Source: Lachnospiraceae bacterium
GTDB lineage: Bacteria; Bacillota; Clostridia; Lachnospirales; Lachnospiraceae
DNA: 64,000 nt
NCBI GenBank assembly: GCA_021770345.1
Contig: JAETRD010000015.1
Location: forward strand, 1-64,000
Direction: 5' to 3'
Positions 7,162-15,277 of this stretch are shown piece by piece (position 1 is the first letter of the stretch; each line of letters begins with the position of its first letter). Under the pieces are notes generated by a model. It made no database searches and was not told the origin of the DNA. It worked only from the letters and a program-made list of their open reading frames with translations. The position numbers were made by a program, and so were the translations under genes.

Positions 7162-7235
7162 GGAAGCATAGCTCAGCTGGGATGAGCGCTCGCCTGACTA
7201 GCGGGAGGTCAAGGGTTCGAGCCCCTTTGCTTCCA
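7162..7235 (+). tRNA. tRNA-Val (anticodon GAC)
   Basis: A complete cloverleaf: acceptor GGAAGCA/TGCTTCC, D stem GCTC/GAGC, anticodon stem CTCGC/GCGGG with loop CTGACTA, variable loop AGGTC, T arm AAGGG-TTCGAGC-CCCTT and discriminator A. GAC reads valine codons, and A35, C36 and A73 fit valine identity. Position 37 is U, which is unusual because 37 is nearly always a purine. No CCA is encoded. It may be an ordinary minor tRNA or a weak one. Confidence 0.78.
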
Positions 7236-7254
7236 TTTTTTAAAGGCACATAAA

Positions 7255-7302
7255 AAGCCGCAAACTCCTGATTTCAACAGCGAAATCAAGAGTTTGCGGC
7301 TT
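7255..7302. terminator. Shared terminator between convergent tRNA genes
   Basis: A nearly perfect stem of about 20 bp (AAGCCGCAAACTC and TGATTTC with their complements, six-base loop) lies between the two tRNA genes. The minus-strand copy ends in TTTTT, the plus-strand copy in a weaker TTATTT. It can stop both transcripts. Confidence 0.8.
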
Positions 7303-7313
7303 ATTTGTCTTAG

Positions 7314-7387
7314 TCGGAGTAACAGGATTTGAACCTGCGACCTCTCGGCCCCCAGCCGAGCGCGCTACCAAGCTACGCCATACTCCG
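7314..7387 (-). tRNA. tRNA-Pro (anticodon GGG)
   Basis: On the minus strand CGGAGTA/TACTCCG forms the acceptor, CTCGG/CCGAG the anticodon stem with loop CTGGGGG, and GCAGG-TTCAAAT-CCTGT the T arm. Anticodon GGG reads CCC/CCU proline codons. The discriminator is A and no CCA is encoded. The gene converges on tRNA-Val. Confidence 0.92.
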
Positions 7388-7455
7388 TTTTCTGCCCGCT
7401 TTCGTGCGTGCTTATCTATTATACCACATTTCCCCGATTTGAAAAGCCCTTTTTC

Positions 7456-7484
7456 TTGACAATTTTCCGTATCTTTTTTAGAAT
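7456..7484 (+). promoter_or_regulatory. Promoter of the TSUP exporter gene
   Basis: TTGACA (7456-7461), a 17-bp spacer and TAGAAT (7479-7484), followed by AAGGAGG before the ATG at 7533. Confidence 0.75.
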
Positions 7485-7532
7485 AGCCATATCTGTATTA
7501 CCGACGACAACTGTTTCCGAAGGAGGATTCCC

Positions 7533-8300
7533 ATGCTTTTTACATTTATCATCTGCTTTATCGCCGGCATCGGCGCGGGCTTAGGCACCGGTTTCGCCGG
7601 TATGAGCGCCGCGGCCGTCATCAGCCCGATGCTCATCACATTCCTCGGCATACCCGCCTACGAGGCCGTCGGCATCGCTCTCGCAAGCGACGTGCTGGCC
7701 AGCGCCGTAAGCGCATATACCTACGGAAAAAACAAAAACCTGGATATTCGAAACGGTCTGGTCATGATGGTTGCGGTACTGCTGTTCACTCTTGTCGGAA
7801 GCTGGGTGTCAAGCCTTGTGCCGAGCAATACGATGGGAAGCTTTTCCGTCTTTATGACAATGATGCTGGGTATCAAATTTATCGTAAAGCCGGTTATGAC
7901 CACCAAAGAAGCCATGGGTGCGGTCAGCGCGAAAAAACGCTTTATCCAGTCAGTCATCTGCGGCATGGCCATCGGTTTTATCTGCGGCTTTATCGGCGCC
8001 GGCGGCGGTATGATGATGCTTTTGATTCTGACAAGCGTACTCGGCTACGAACTGAAAACGGCCGTGGGAACCAGCGTTTTCATCATGGCTTTTACCGCGC
8101 TGACCGGTTCGGTCAGCCATTTCGTCATCGGCGGTATGCCGGATATCCCGTGCCTCGTTTTCTGTGTGTTATCAACCCTGCTCTGGGCGCGGATTGCCGC
8201 GCGCTTTGCAAACAAAGCCAGTGCGGTCACGTTAAACCGCGCCACCGGTATCGTCCTTCTGGTACTCGGAATCGCCGTTCTCGGCGCCAAATTCTTTTAG
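7533..8300 (+). CDS. TSUP-family (TauE/SafE) membrane transporter
   Basis: A 255-residue integral membrane protein with about eight hydrophobic segments arranged as two similar halves. The repeated glycine-rich motif is seen as GLGTGFAGMSAA in the first half and GFIGAGGGMMML in the second, the hallmark of TauE/SafE sulfite exporters. Family members export or import sulfite, sulfoacetate, thiosulfate or related anions; the substrate cannot be told here. It has its own sigma-A-type promoter and an AAGGAGG ribosome-binding site. Its stop overlaps the stop of the convergent EcsC gene, so there is no room for a terminator between them. Confidence 0.88.
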   Translation: MLFTFIICFIAGIGAGLGTGFAGMSAAAVISPMLITFLGIPAYEAVGIALASDVLASAVSAYTYGKNKNLDIRNGLVMMVAVLLFTLVGSWVSSLVPSNTMGSFSVFMTMMLGIKFIVKPVMTTKEAMGAVSAKKRFIQSVICGMAIGFICGFIGAGGGMMMLLILTSVLGYELKTAVGTSVFIMAFTALTGSVSHFVIGGMPDIPCLVFCVLSTLLWARIAARFANKASAVTLNRATGIVLLVLGIAVLGAKFF

Positions 8301-9124
8301 CTGCAGCTGCGCCGCTTTTCTTCGAGAAAGCGGCGTTTGTATTTGACTGCCGCATAATCGCTGATCTTTTTCTGGTAGACCACGTCAGATAATCCGCCCG
8401 CGACACCGACCACCGGTATCCCCTGGACAAACTTCAGATAGAGCAGTTCCGCCGCAAGCGCATCCGAAGTGCGGCGTATCTGTGCTTTAAGAGACGGAAC
8501 CGGCAGTTTGCTGCATGTAGCGTGGGACTCCACAGTCTCCTCGGACCGCCGTCCCCTGCTCTCTATCCAAAGGTTTAATTCCCCGTCGCGCGCCGTAAGC
8601 TCCTCCCCGTGGGAGAGCGCCGCCTCAATCAACCGCAGGATAAAGGTCCGCTCCTCTTCCGTGTCGTAGGCAAACCCGTAGGTGAGCGCAATCTCATATA
8701 TGCTTTTGAGCAGAACGGCGAGAAACACCGGAATATCCGGGATTCCCATGCCAAGCACTCCCATGCCGATACCCTCCACCGCAGATACCGCCGTGTTAAT
8801 GAACTTCCCTGCATTTGCTTCTTTTCCGAACGCCTGCAGCGATTTCCGGTTTCCCCGAATCCGCGCGGCATACTCGCGAACCTGATAGCTGTGCTGCTTC
8901 TTCTCTTTGCCGCAGGTCTTCTCAATCGCCCCGGTCCCCTTCTCAAAGATAACTTCGAATGCTTTATAAAATGCCGTATTTAACGTTCTCTCCAGCTTAT
9001 CCGGGACATATTTTTCCACCCGCTTCTGCCAGCCGTACTTTCTGGGAATTCGATTTTCATTGAGAAAACGCTGCTCCTCCTTCCTCATCTGCCGCCATTC
9101 CTGCTCAATATATTTTTCCTGCAT
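8297..9124 (-). CDS. EcsC family protein
   Basis: A 275-residue protein of the EcsC family, recognised by the central glycine-rich segment (TAVSAVEGIGMGVLGMGIPD, then IPVFLAVLLKSIYEIALTYGF) and the C-terminal VPVVGAVGG-like region, here GIPVVGVAGGLSDVVYQKKI. The N-terminal 90 residues are basic and helical. EcsC in Bacillus accompanies an ABC transporter, but most homologues stand alone and the biochemical role is not established. The final bases overlap the end of the convergent TSUP gene. The alarmone synthetase upstream on the same strand ends only 16 bp away, so co-transcription is likely. Confidence 0.8.
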   Translation of the reverse strand: MQEKYIEQEWRQMRKEEQRFLNENRIPRKYGWQKRVEKYVPDKLERTLNTAFYKAFEVIFEKGTGAIEKTCGKEKKQHSYQVREYAARIRGNRKSLQAFGKEANAGKFINTAVSAVEGIGMGVLGMGIPDIPVFLAVLLKSIYEIALTYGFAYDTEEERTFILRLIEAALSHGEELTARDGELNLWIESRGRRSEETVESHATCSKLPVPSLKAQIRRTSDALAAELLYLKFVQGIPVVGVAGGLSDVVYQKKISDYAAVKYKRRFLEEKRRSCS

Positions 9125-9140
9125 ACCAAAGCCCTCCTGC

Positions 9141-9944
9141 TTACGGTTCGAGCATCCGATTCATGCGCTCCATCTTCTCCTCCGCCTCGTAGATAAGCCT
9201 GCTGCACTCTTTGAGTTCTCTGTCAAAATCCACGTCGGCTGCATTCCCGTTCACCTGGTACAGTGACTTATATTTGATATCGTGCTCGAGGCTCGCCCAC
9301 AGATCCATCGCCAGCGTGCGGATCTGCAGTTCCACGGGCACCATCTGTTTTTTATTCATAAAGTACACCGGCACGCGGATAATCATGTGCAGACTGCGGT
9401 ATCCGTTCTTTTTGGGGCTTTCTATGTAATCCTTGATATCCATGATATAGATATCGTCCTGCGCCATCAGCCGGTCCCGAATCAGATATACGTCCTTGAT
9501 ATAGGAACACACAACGCGGATTCCCGCTATGTCATAGATATTATTGCACGCTGCGGACAGCGTCAGATCCAGGTCCTTTTTATTGAGCTTTCCGAGAATA
9601 CTGGCTGCGGATTTCAGCCGGGTGTCAATATGGTGGATCGGGCAGCGCCGTTTCCGATAGCGAAATTCGTCCTCGATAATCTCCAGACGGGCCGTCGCCG
9701 CACTCATGGCCGCACTGTACATCCGAAGAATCGGGTCCATGCTCTGTGAAAACTCTTCGGTGATGTCCGCAATGTGCTCCATATTGTCGGCCCCGCCTCC
9801 CCGGAACGGTACGATCTCATACATGCACAGACCGCTGCATTCCGCCGTGGCCTCCACCTCATAGCTCTCACCCGTGTAGACTTCCTTCCGGTAAACCCTC
9901 TCCCGCTGCGCGGTCGCAGCCTTTACTGCTTTTTTCTTTCCCAT
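9141..9944 (-). CDS. Small alarmone synthetase (RelA/SpoT-type (p)ppGpp synthetase domain)
   Basis: A 267-residue protein with a single RelA/SpoT synthetase domain. Diagnostic blocks are DIAGIRVVCSYIKDVYLIRDRL, DYIESPKKNGYRSLHMII (the substrate-binding loop) and VELQIRTLAMDLWASLEHDIKYK. No HD hydrolase, TGS or ACT domain is present, so it should only make (p)ppGpp from ATP and GDP/GTP, like RelP/RelQ proteins. The ATG at 9944 is chosen because the protein then begins with a normal basic stretch (MGKKKAVKAA). A start at 10034 would add 30 unusual residues. The only ribosome-binding-like sequence, GAGG, lies 14 bases upstream inside a 17-bp inverted repeat arm. It is followed by EcsC. Confidence 0.85.
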   Translation of the reverse strand: MGKKKAVKAATAQRERVYRKEVYTGESYEVEATAECSGLCMYEIVPFRGGGADNMEHIADITEEFSQSMDPILRMYSAAMSAATARLEIIEDEFRYRKRRCPIHHIDTRLKSAASILGKLNKKDLDLTLSAACNNIYDIAGIRVVCSYIKDVYLIRDRLMAQDDIYIMDIKDYIESPKKNGYRSLHMIIRVPVYFMNKKQMVPVELQIRTLAMDLWASLEHDIKYKSLYQVNGNAADVDFDRELKECSRLIYEAEEKMERMNRMLEP

Positions 9945-9954
9945 AATAAATGTA

Positions 9955-10091
9955 AAAACCTCATTTCTGTGTATGATTGGAAATTCCTTCCACCTCCCCC
10001 GGGGAAGGATAAATATATCATAGCAGACAAACATGAATCCTGCGTTAAATCCCTATAAAATATTTATTAAATCTCACAGAAATGAGGTTTT
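9955..10091. repeat. 17-bp inverted repeat around the leader of the alarmone synthetase gene
   Basis: AAAACCTCATTTCTGTG at 9955-9971 is the exact reverse complement of 10075-10091, with 103 bases between the arms. In the minus-strand transcript the proximal arm contains the GAGG nearest the synthetase start, so pairing would hide it. A smaller CCTTCC/GGAAGG hairpin lies in the loop. Confidence 0.6.
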
Positions 10092-10103
10092 CCCTCAAAC
10101 ACA

Positions 10104-11312
10104 CTACAGCTCTATTCCGCAGCCCTTCATCAGCTCTCTGGCCGAATCCAGCGAATCCACACCGTGCAGATTCTTAATTGGTGCAAACTCTCGCTCCCGC
10201 ACCACCTCATACGGGACACAGTCCTTCATCATATGCACCATATCGAGCACCAGGGTCTCGAACTTGTAACCGTTCGGCGTTTCCGGCGCAACGATGCTGC
10301 CGTCTGTCCCGCGATATGGAATCTTCTTTTCGACCACATGAACCGGCATGCGGGCATCCGCGATCTCCTCGAGTTTTTTCTCGGAAAACAGGTAATTCAG
10401 GATGACGCCAAACCCGTAGAGCAAATCGCCGTTTTCCTTGCGGGCCGTGGCCATCTCCTCCGTCATCTCGTAGTACTCAGCGATCGACGGTCTTCCGTCC
10501 TCCGTACAGAGTACGCCGACGCGCTCGTCCGGTGTCGCCTTGCGCACGACCTTCGCGCCGCTCTCACAGCCGTACGCGATCGTCGCCCCCACAAACAGTG
10601 GATCCGCAATGCGCTGCAGGCAATTGTCCACGGCGAAGACATTGAGCCATTCAATGCCTCTGTCACGGATATCACCGAGCAGTCCCGCCCGCACCATCGA
10701 ACCGAACCAGCCGCCGTTCCCGTTCGGGGACATCGCCGCTTTCGTATTCGACTCCATGTATACCCTTCCCTCATAGTCGCAGGCCGGATTCATCTCCTGG
10801 ACGAAAAATTTGACATGTTCCTCCGGATAACCGAAAAATTCGTGTTCCTTAAAAAAAGCTTCGGTATCGTCGTGATTGATGTTGCTCGTCATCACATACA
10901 GCGGCACATACGCACCCGCCTCATCCGTCACATCCATAAGGTTGCGCATCAGCTGTTCGAAAAGGAACAGCTCTCGCTCTATCCCGATATTCATCGTCCC
11001 TTTCGGGCGGTCAAGCCCGAGTCTTGTCCCCTGCCCGCCGGCCAGAAGCACCGCTCCCACCTTCCCGGCGCGGATCGCACGCAGTCCCAGCTCCTTAAAT
11101 TCCTCCCGACGAGCCTCTATCTCACCGACCTCCACCGCCGCAAGCGGAGCAAATACCCCTCTCTCATTGACGGTCTCTCTGCGGCTGATGTGATCTAACA
11201 CCGACCAGTCCACGGCCTGAAGCTTTGCCTTTAACGCCTCATTTTCCTCCGGCGTGTTCGCCTCCATCGCTGCGCGGATATAAATCTGCTTCTCGTCTTC
11301 CCAAATTTTCAT
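10104..11312 (-). CDS. UDPGP-type nucleotidyltransferase (UDP-sugar pyrophosphorylase)
   Basis: A 402-residue enzyme of the UDPGP type 1 family, the eukaryote-like group of UTP-glucose-1-phosphate and UDP-N-acetylglucosamine pyrophosphorylases. The nucleotide loop LLAGGQGTRLG is at residues 89-99, followed by DRPKG; other conserved parts are NGNGGW and the NVFAVDNCLQRIADPLFVG stretch. It makes a UDP-sugar from UTP and a sugar-1-phosphate; glucose versus N-acetylhexosamine cannot be decided, though the human-AGX-like NGNGGW supports an N-acetylhexosamine. The start follows GGAGGGGGAG. It lies 80 bp after the membrane protein gene and 103 bp before the inverted-repeat arm of the alarmone synthetase leader. 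Confidence 0.82.
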   Translation of the reverse strand: MKIWEDEKQIYIRAAMEANTPEENEALKAKLQAVDWSVLDHISRRETVNERGVFAPLAAVEVGEIEARREEFKELGLRAIRAGKVGAVLLAGGQGTRLGLDRPKGTMNIGIERELFLFEQLMRNLMDVTDEAGAYVPLYVMTSNINHDDTEAFFKEHEFFGYPEEHVKFFVQEMNPACDYEGRVYMESNTKAAMSPNGNGGWFGSMVRAGLLGDIRDRGIEWLNVFAVDNCLQRIADPLFVGATIAYGCESGAKVVRKATPDERVGVLCTEDGRPSIAEYYEMTEEMATARKENGDLLYGFGVILNYLFSEKKLEEIADARMPVHVVEKKIPYRGTDGSIVAPETPNGYKFETLVLDMVHMMKDCVPYEVVREREFAPIKNLHGVDSLDSARELMKGCGIEL

Positions 11313-11392
11313 TCTATATCTCCCCCTCCGCAGGCAGCCTCAAACCGCGCTGCCTTGTTTATCCTTTCCGGCGTTCTTTGTTCCCTGCTTTT

Positions 11393-13018
11393 CTATTTGC
11401 GCCTGAGCGACACGCCGGTCAGGATTTCCCCTTCTCCGTCTTCCTCCGAAGCTTCCGTATAAAAGGTAATCGTCACCTTATCCTCCACGTTTAATATCGT
11501 CGCCACCGGATACTCTTTTCCGTTGATCAGATAATATTCCGGTCCCTCCTGCAGGCGGATAAAGTAATAGGTGTCCCCGTCCATAACGCTGGAACGGATA
11601 TCCGCCACCCTGCCGGTAACCTCCCCGGATTCCTTCTCCGGCGCCGGCGGAACCTCCACAATCCCGTTTTTCTGCATCAGCGCCGCATAGCTCTCCTGGC
11701 ATTCCTCCACCGTAGATCCCGTCGCCACGATCTGATACTGGCTGACATTTACCATCGCATACATCTTCACCAGCTGAGACGCATCCTTTAATGCCATAAA
11801 GTAGGTCGGCTCGCCGCCGATATTCAGAAGAATCGGGAACGTCGCGCGGTAGGAATACTGCTGAACGGCCCCCTCCGCCGAGTTCATGCCCGCATTTTCG
11901 TTCGCTCCGGCACAGGAATAATAGCGCGATTCCTTTGTGCGCTGATTTACCAGAATAAAACCGAGATTGCTCTCGTCGCCGCCCACGGAGGTCACGCCGG
12001 TATACACCCACACATCGTCATCCATCGCAATGTAATTGTACCCGGAGGTCGTCTTCGTACAGCCGCTCTGCCCGAGAATCGAATTCCAGAAACCGCCCTG
12101 ATACAGTCCGTAATAATCATACTGCTCCATAATCAGTCTTGCGCTGCACACGCGGTCCACCCAGGACGGCACGGAACCGATCTCATAAAACTCTCCTTCG
12201 CCGGTCACGGCGTTTATCAGTACGGCCCCGGTCACATCGGTGCCGCCGAACAGGCCGATCGTCTTTGTGACGGTCGTCGCACACCAGTACGGCGTTCCGT
12301 CGTCGGCCACCTCAAAATATACGTCATAAAACATCTTCGTCGGATAGCGGAACCGCAGATGGCGGTATATATTCCGGTTAAATATCTCGGACGGCGAATA
12401 TTTCATCCCCTGCTCAAGTCGCTGCACCGATACCTCCTGCGTCACCATGTCAATCAGAAGGTAGGCCGGTATCCCGGCTTTGCGGTTGTTCCACCATTTG
12501 ATCACTCCGCCGTAATCGAGATAGGCCGCCCGCACCGGCCGGTCCTGGTAATTAATCTGAACCGACTCCGGATTTACCTCAAACTGTGAAACCAGATCCG
12601 AAAGTTCGCCCATTTTCTTGTTTGCCAGCGTATTTGCGGAATTCTCATCCAGCTTCGGAATCTGATCCCAGGTAACCTCCGCAACTTCCTGTGCAAAATC
12701 CCCGGATTCAAGCGGCAGCAGCTTCGCGTAAGCCTTTGCACGCAGAAAGACGCTTCCGGCGAGATTTCCGATCACGCCCGCTGCGACGAGCACCCCGACA
12801 ACAATGACCGGAATCGTGCATTTTTTCACCAGATGATTCAGATAGTCCCGAATTCCAGCTGCCCGGAAACCCGTGACAAAAATATTGCAGATGCAGTATA
12901 CCGCGCACATCAGAAACACAAAGGTATAAAAATCTACCGCATGAATATTGAGCGCGGGCAGCTGTACATAAAAGTAAACCGCACCGAAAACAAGTGTGAC
13001 CAACAAACTGATTAACAT
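11393..13018 (-). CDS. Membrane protein of unknown function with large extracytoplasmic domain
   Basis: A 541-residue protein with three N-terminal hydrophobic segments (about residues 2-22, 31-55 and 75-97) and then some 440 soluble residues, probably outside the membrane. The soluble part has repeated short beta-rich blocks and a C-terminal OB-like region (GDTYYFIRLQEGPEYYLINGKEY, ILNVEDKVTITFYTEA). Genes like this occur in Lachnospiraceae as uncharacterised proteins; I cannot assign a function. ATG 13018 with AAAGGGGG upstream replaces a longer in-frame start that would overlap yitT. It lies 10 bp after yitT, so the two form an operon. Confidence 0.6.
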   Translation of the reverse strand: MLISLLVTLVFGAVYFYVQLPALNIHAVDFYTFVFLMCAVYCICNIFVTGFRAAGIRDYLNHLVKKCTIPVIVVGVLVAAGVIGNLAGSVFLRAKAYAKLLPLESGDFAQEVAEVTWDQIPKLDENSANTLANKKMGELSDLVSQFEVNPESVQINYQDRPVRAAYLDYGGVIKWWNNRKAGIPAYLLIDMVTQEVSVQRLEQGMKYSPSEIFNRNIYRHLRFRYPTKMFYDVYFEVADDGTPYWCATTVTKTIGLFGGTDVTGAVLINAVTGEGEFYEIGSVPSWVDRVCSARLIMEQYDYYGLYQGGFWNSILGQSGCTKTTSGYNYIAMDDDVWVYTGVTSVGGDESNLGFILVNQRTKESRYYSCAGANENAGMNSAEGAVQQYSYRATFPILLNIGGEPTYFMALKDASQLVKMYAMVNVSQYQIVATGSTVEECQESYAALMQKNGIVEVPPAPEKESGEVTGRVADIRSSVMDGDTYYFIRLQEGPEYYLINGKEYPVATILNVEDKVTITFYTEASEEDGEGEILTGVSLRRK

Positions 13019-13028
13019 AATTCCCCCT

Positions 13029-13895
13029 TTAATTGAACCCGCGAAATCCCTTGCCGATGATCTCACTGCTGTTCGTGATGGCAATAAACGCCGTCGGCTG
13101 ATGCACGCGGATGTAGTTGCGCAGCTCCACCGCCTGACTTCTCTTTAAAATTGTGATAATAATCGTCTTCTGATTGTGCTCGTACGCCCCCTCTGCCTTA
13201 TAGACCGTCGCGCTGCGGTTTAATTTGTTCATGATAAAATCGCAGATCGGCTCGGGATCCGTACAGATAATAGTAAAGTATTTGCACAGATTGATACTTT
13301 CAATCACATTATCTACCACAAGTGACTTTGCGAGAAGACCGCACATCGAAAACAAACCGGTCTGCGCATCAAAAATCAGGCAGGATGCCAGGACAATACT
13401 CAGGTCCACGACAAACAATGCCGCCCCGATGTTCAGCCTGGTATGCCTCTTTAAGATCATTGCAATGATATCCGTTCCGCCGCCCGAAGCGCCGATATTG
13501 AACATAATCGCAGCACTGAATGCCGGCAGCACGATCGCATAGATCAGCTCCAGCACCGGCTCGTTTGTCAGCGCATGTTCCATCGGAAAAAGTACCTCCG
13601 CCGCACTCAAACCGACCGACATCAGGACACTCACATACACCGTCTTTAATCCGAAACCGGTCCCCAGAAAGATAAAACCCAAAAAGAGCAGCGCCATATT
13701 GATGACAAACGTGATGCTCGCCGGCGTCGCCGGCAGAACCGCACTGAGCACCACCGCAATACCCGTGACTCCTCCGAACGAAAAATTGTTCGGAAACTTA
13801 AACACATAGACTCCTGCCACCAAAATCAACGTTGCAACTGTCAGTATTGCGTATTCCTCCAGGATTCTCTGAATCCTTCCCCGATTTTTAAACAT
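13029..13895 (-). CDS. YitT family membrane protein (DUF161/DUF2179)
   Basis: A 288-residue protein with five or six membrane segments in the first 200 residues. The family signature is visible as FPNNFSFGGVTGIAVVLS and GASGGGTDIIAMILKR. A soluble C-terminal DUF2179 domain follows (KYFTIICTDPEPICDFIMN, then a NQKTIIITILKRSQAVELRNYI stretch, ending TNSSEIIGKGF). YitT proteins are common in Firmicutes, and the substrate is not established. It is the first gene of an operon with the large membrane protein. A palindrome containing TATAAT lies 80 bp upstream. Confidence 0.9.
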   Translation of the reverse strand: MFKNRGRIQRILEEYAILTVATLILVAGVYVFKFPNNFSFGGVTGIAVVLSAVLPATPASITFVINMALLFLGFIFLGTGFGLKTVYVSVLMSVGLSAAEVLFPMEHALTNEPVLELIYAIVLPAFSAAIMFNIGASGGGTDIIAMILKRHTRLNIGAALFVVDLSIVLASCLIFDAQTGLFSMCGLLAKSLVVDNVIESINLCKYFTIICTDPEPICDFIMNKLNRSATVYKAEGAYEHNQKTIIITILKRSQAVELRNYIRVHQPTAFIAITNSSEIIGKGFRGFN

Positions 13896-13974
13896 TTTCT
13901 TCTAAATCTCCGTATAATTTGACATCCGTCATTTCCGGTCAGCGGCCTGCAGCCGCTCTTCTCTGCGTGGGGCC

Positions 13975-13998
13975 GGTATAATGCGAAAGCATTATACC
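13975..13998. promoter_or_regulatory. Perfect palindrome overlapping the yitT -10 box
   Basis: GGTATAATGC-GAAA-GCATTATACC, ten base pairs with a GAAA loop. TATAAT occurs in both orientations; the minus-strand copy is the probable -10 box of yitT, 17 bp from TTTCCA. It could be an operator, or a hairpin at the start of the transcript. Confidence 0.45.
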
Positions 13999-14120
13999 AT
14001 ATTCCCCGGCAAATGGAAACCACAGATTTCACGGTACTCCCGCCCGTATTTATTAGTTATCACAAAGAAATGTGTTCAATTGTTTGAAAATTATGTATTA
14101 TGTCACTATATTCACTGCTT

Positions 14121-14150
14121 TTATCCACCTTATCCACACACTTATCCACA
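14121..14150 (+). promoter_or_regulatory. Cluster of three DnaA boxes
   Basis: TTATCCACC (14121-14129), TTATCCACA (14130-14138) and TTATCCACA (14142-14150) lie in a row in one orientation. The last two are perfect consensus DnaA boxes. AT-rich DNA lies to the left and the pta terminator to the right. No dnaA, dnaN or other origin gene is near, so this is more likely a DnaA titration or regulatory cluster than oriC. Confidence 0.65.
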
Positions 14151-14175
14151 GTAATTCTTCTCTGTGCATGAAAAA

Positions 14176-14202
14176 CGTGGCATAGCGTTCTGCTATGCCA
14201 CG
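14176..14202 (-). terminator. pta terminator
   Basis: CGTGGCATAGC / GCTATGCCACG, an 11-bp perfect stem with a five-base loop, followed on the minus strand by TTTTT. It lies 27 bp after the pta stop. Confidence 0.9.
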
Positions 14203-14229
14203 AAAGTCTGCTTATCCGGTCGTCTGTTT

Positions 14230-15213
14230 CTATGCAAGTGCCGCGGTAATGATTGCCATCGAGTAAACCTCGGAAGCGTTGCATCCGCGGGACAGATCAT
14301 TGATCGGTGCATTCAGTCCGAGAAGAATCGGACCGTATGCCTCGAAATTACCGAGACGCTGCGCAATCTTGTAGCCGATATTTCCCGCATTGATATCCGG
14401 GAAAATAAAGGTATTCGCATGTCCGGCAACCTCGTTGCCCGGGCACTTTGTGCGTGCGACACGCGGGGAAACGGCCGCATCAAACTGCAACTCTCCCGCA
14501 ATCGGAAGGGACGGATACTTCTCCATTGCCTTCTTCGCCGCGTTGCTCATCTTCTCTACCTCCTCGCCCTTTGCGGAGCCGAACGTGGAGTAGCTTAAAA
14601 ATGCAACCTTCGGGTCAATTCCGAAAATCTTTGCGCACTCTGCAGTCTCACCGGCGATCTCGACAAGCTCGTCCTCGCTCGGATTGATGTTGATCGCGCA
14701 GTCTCCCATCGCGAGCACCTCCCGCTCACCGGTCGCGGACGGGCGAACCAGAATAAAGCAGGAAGATACAATGGAGTTGCCCGGTTTTGTCTTAATCAGC
14801 TGTAATGCCGGACGAACCGTATCCGCCGTGGAATAGGTTGCACCGCCGAGAAGCGAATCCGCAACACCCATCTTAACCAGCATCGTTCCGAAATAGTTTG
14901 CCTGTGAAAGCGTCTTGCGCGCCTGCTCCGGCGTCACGCCCTTGCTCTTGCGGAGTTCACAGAAAAGCTCAACCATCTCATCCATCCTGTCATAACTCGT
15001 CGGGTCGACAATCTCCGCTCCGCGGATATTAAAGCCGCAATCCTCTGCAGAAGCCAGAATCTCTTCCACATTGCCGACTAAAATCGGATGCAGGAACGTA
15101 CCTGCAAGCAGTCGGGACGCCGCCTCCAAAACACGCGGGTCATTTCCTTCCGTAAAAACGATTTTCTTCGGATCCTTCTTCAAAATACCGATCAACTGAC
15201 CAAATCCAAACAT
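14230..15213 (-). CDS. pta: Phosphate acetyltransferase
   Basis: A 327-residue short-form Pta (PTA_PTB family) without the N-terminal DRTGG extension of the long enzymes. Typical blocks are IVFTEGNDPRVLEAA near the N-terminus, NYFGTMLVKMGVADSLLGGA, FGSAKGEEVEKM and the C-terminal GPILLGLNAPINDLSRGC. It interconverts acetyl-CoA and acetyl phosphate in the acetate (ATP-yielding) branch of fermentation. The usual partner ackA is not adjacent on either side, so it must lie elsewhere. Regulation: a sigma-A-type promoter and a perfect cre site lie in the 150-bp leader, and a strong terminator ends the transcript, so it is monocistronic. Confidence 0.95.
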   Translation of the reverse strand: MFGFGQLIGILKKDPKKIVFTEGNDPRVLEAASRLLAGTFLHPILVGNVEEILASAEDCGFNIRGAEIVDPTSYDRMDEMVELFCELRKSKGVTPEQARKTLSQANYFGTMLVKMGVADSLLGGATYSTADTVRPALQLIKTKPGNSIVSSCFILVRPSATGEREVLAMGDCAININPSEDELVEIAGETAECAKIFGIDPKVAFLSYSTFGSAKGEEVEKMSNAAKKAMEKYPSLPIAGELQFDAAVSPRVARTKCPGNEVAGHANTFIFPDINAGNIGYKIAQRLGNFEAYGPILLGLNAPINDLSRGCNASEVYSMAIITAALA

Positions 15214-15277
15214 GATACTTCCTCACTTTATTCTTAATTCCGGGGGACGCGCTGCGCGCCGTCGGCCCGATTGGTTT

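Noticed and set aside
7162-7387. tRNA genes considered as attachment sites for the mobile remnants
   Set aside because: The tail cluster ends at about 2.2 kb and the exporter and xis/int remnants begin at 21.6 kb, so neither adjoins the tRNAs. I found no direct repeat of a tRNA 3' end in the window.
10164-11198. A 344-codon plus-strand frame opposite the UDPGP gene
   Set aside because: It is a mirror frame of a clearly coding gene, with a composition dominated by Arg, His and Leu and no known motif. Similar shadow frames at 3067-3783, 5067-6062 and 46281-47117 were rejected for the same reason.
14121-14150. DnaA boxes considered as the chromosomal origin
   Set aside because: No dnaA, dnaN, rnpA or gidAB genes are near, and only three boxes in one orientation exist, so an accessory DnaA cluster is more likely.
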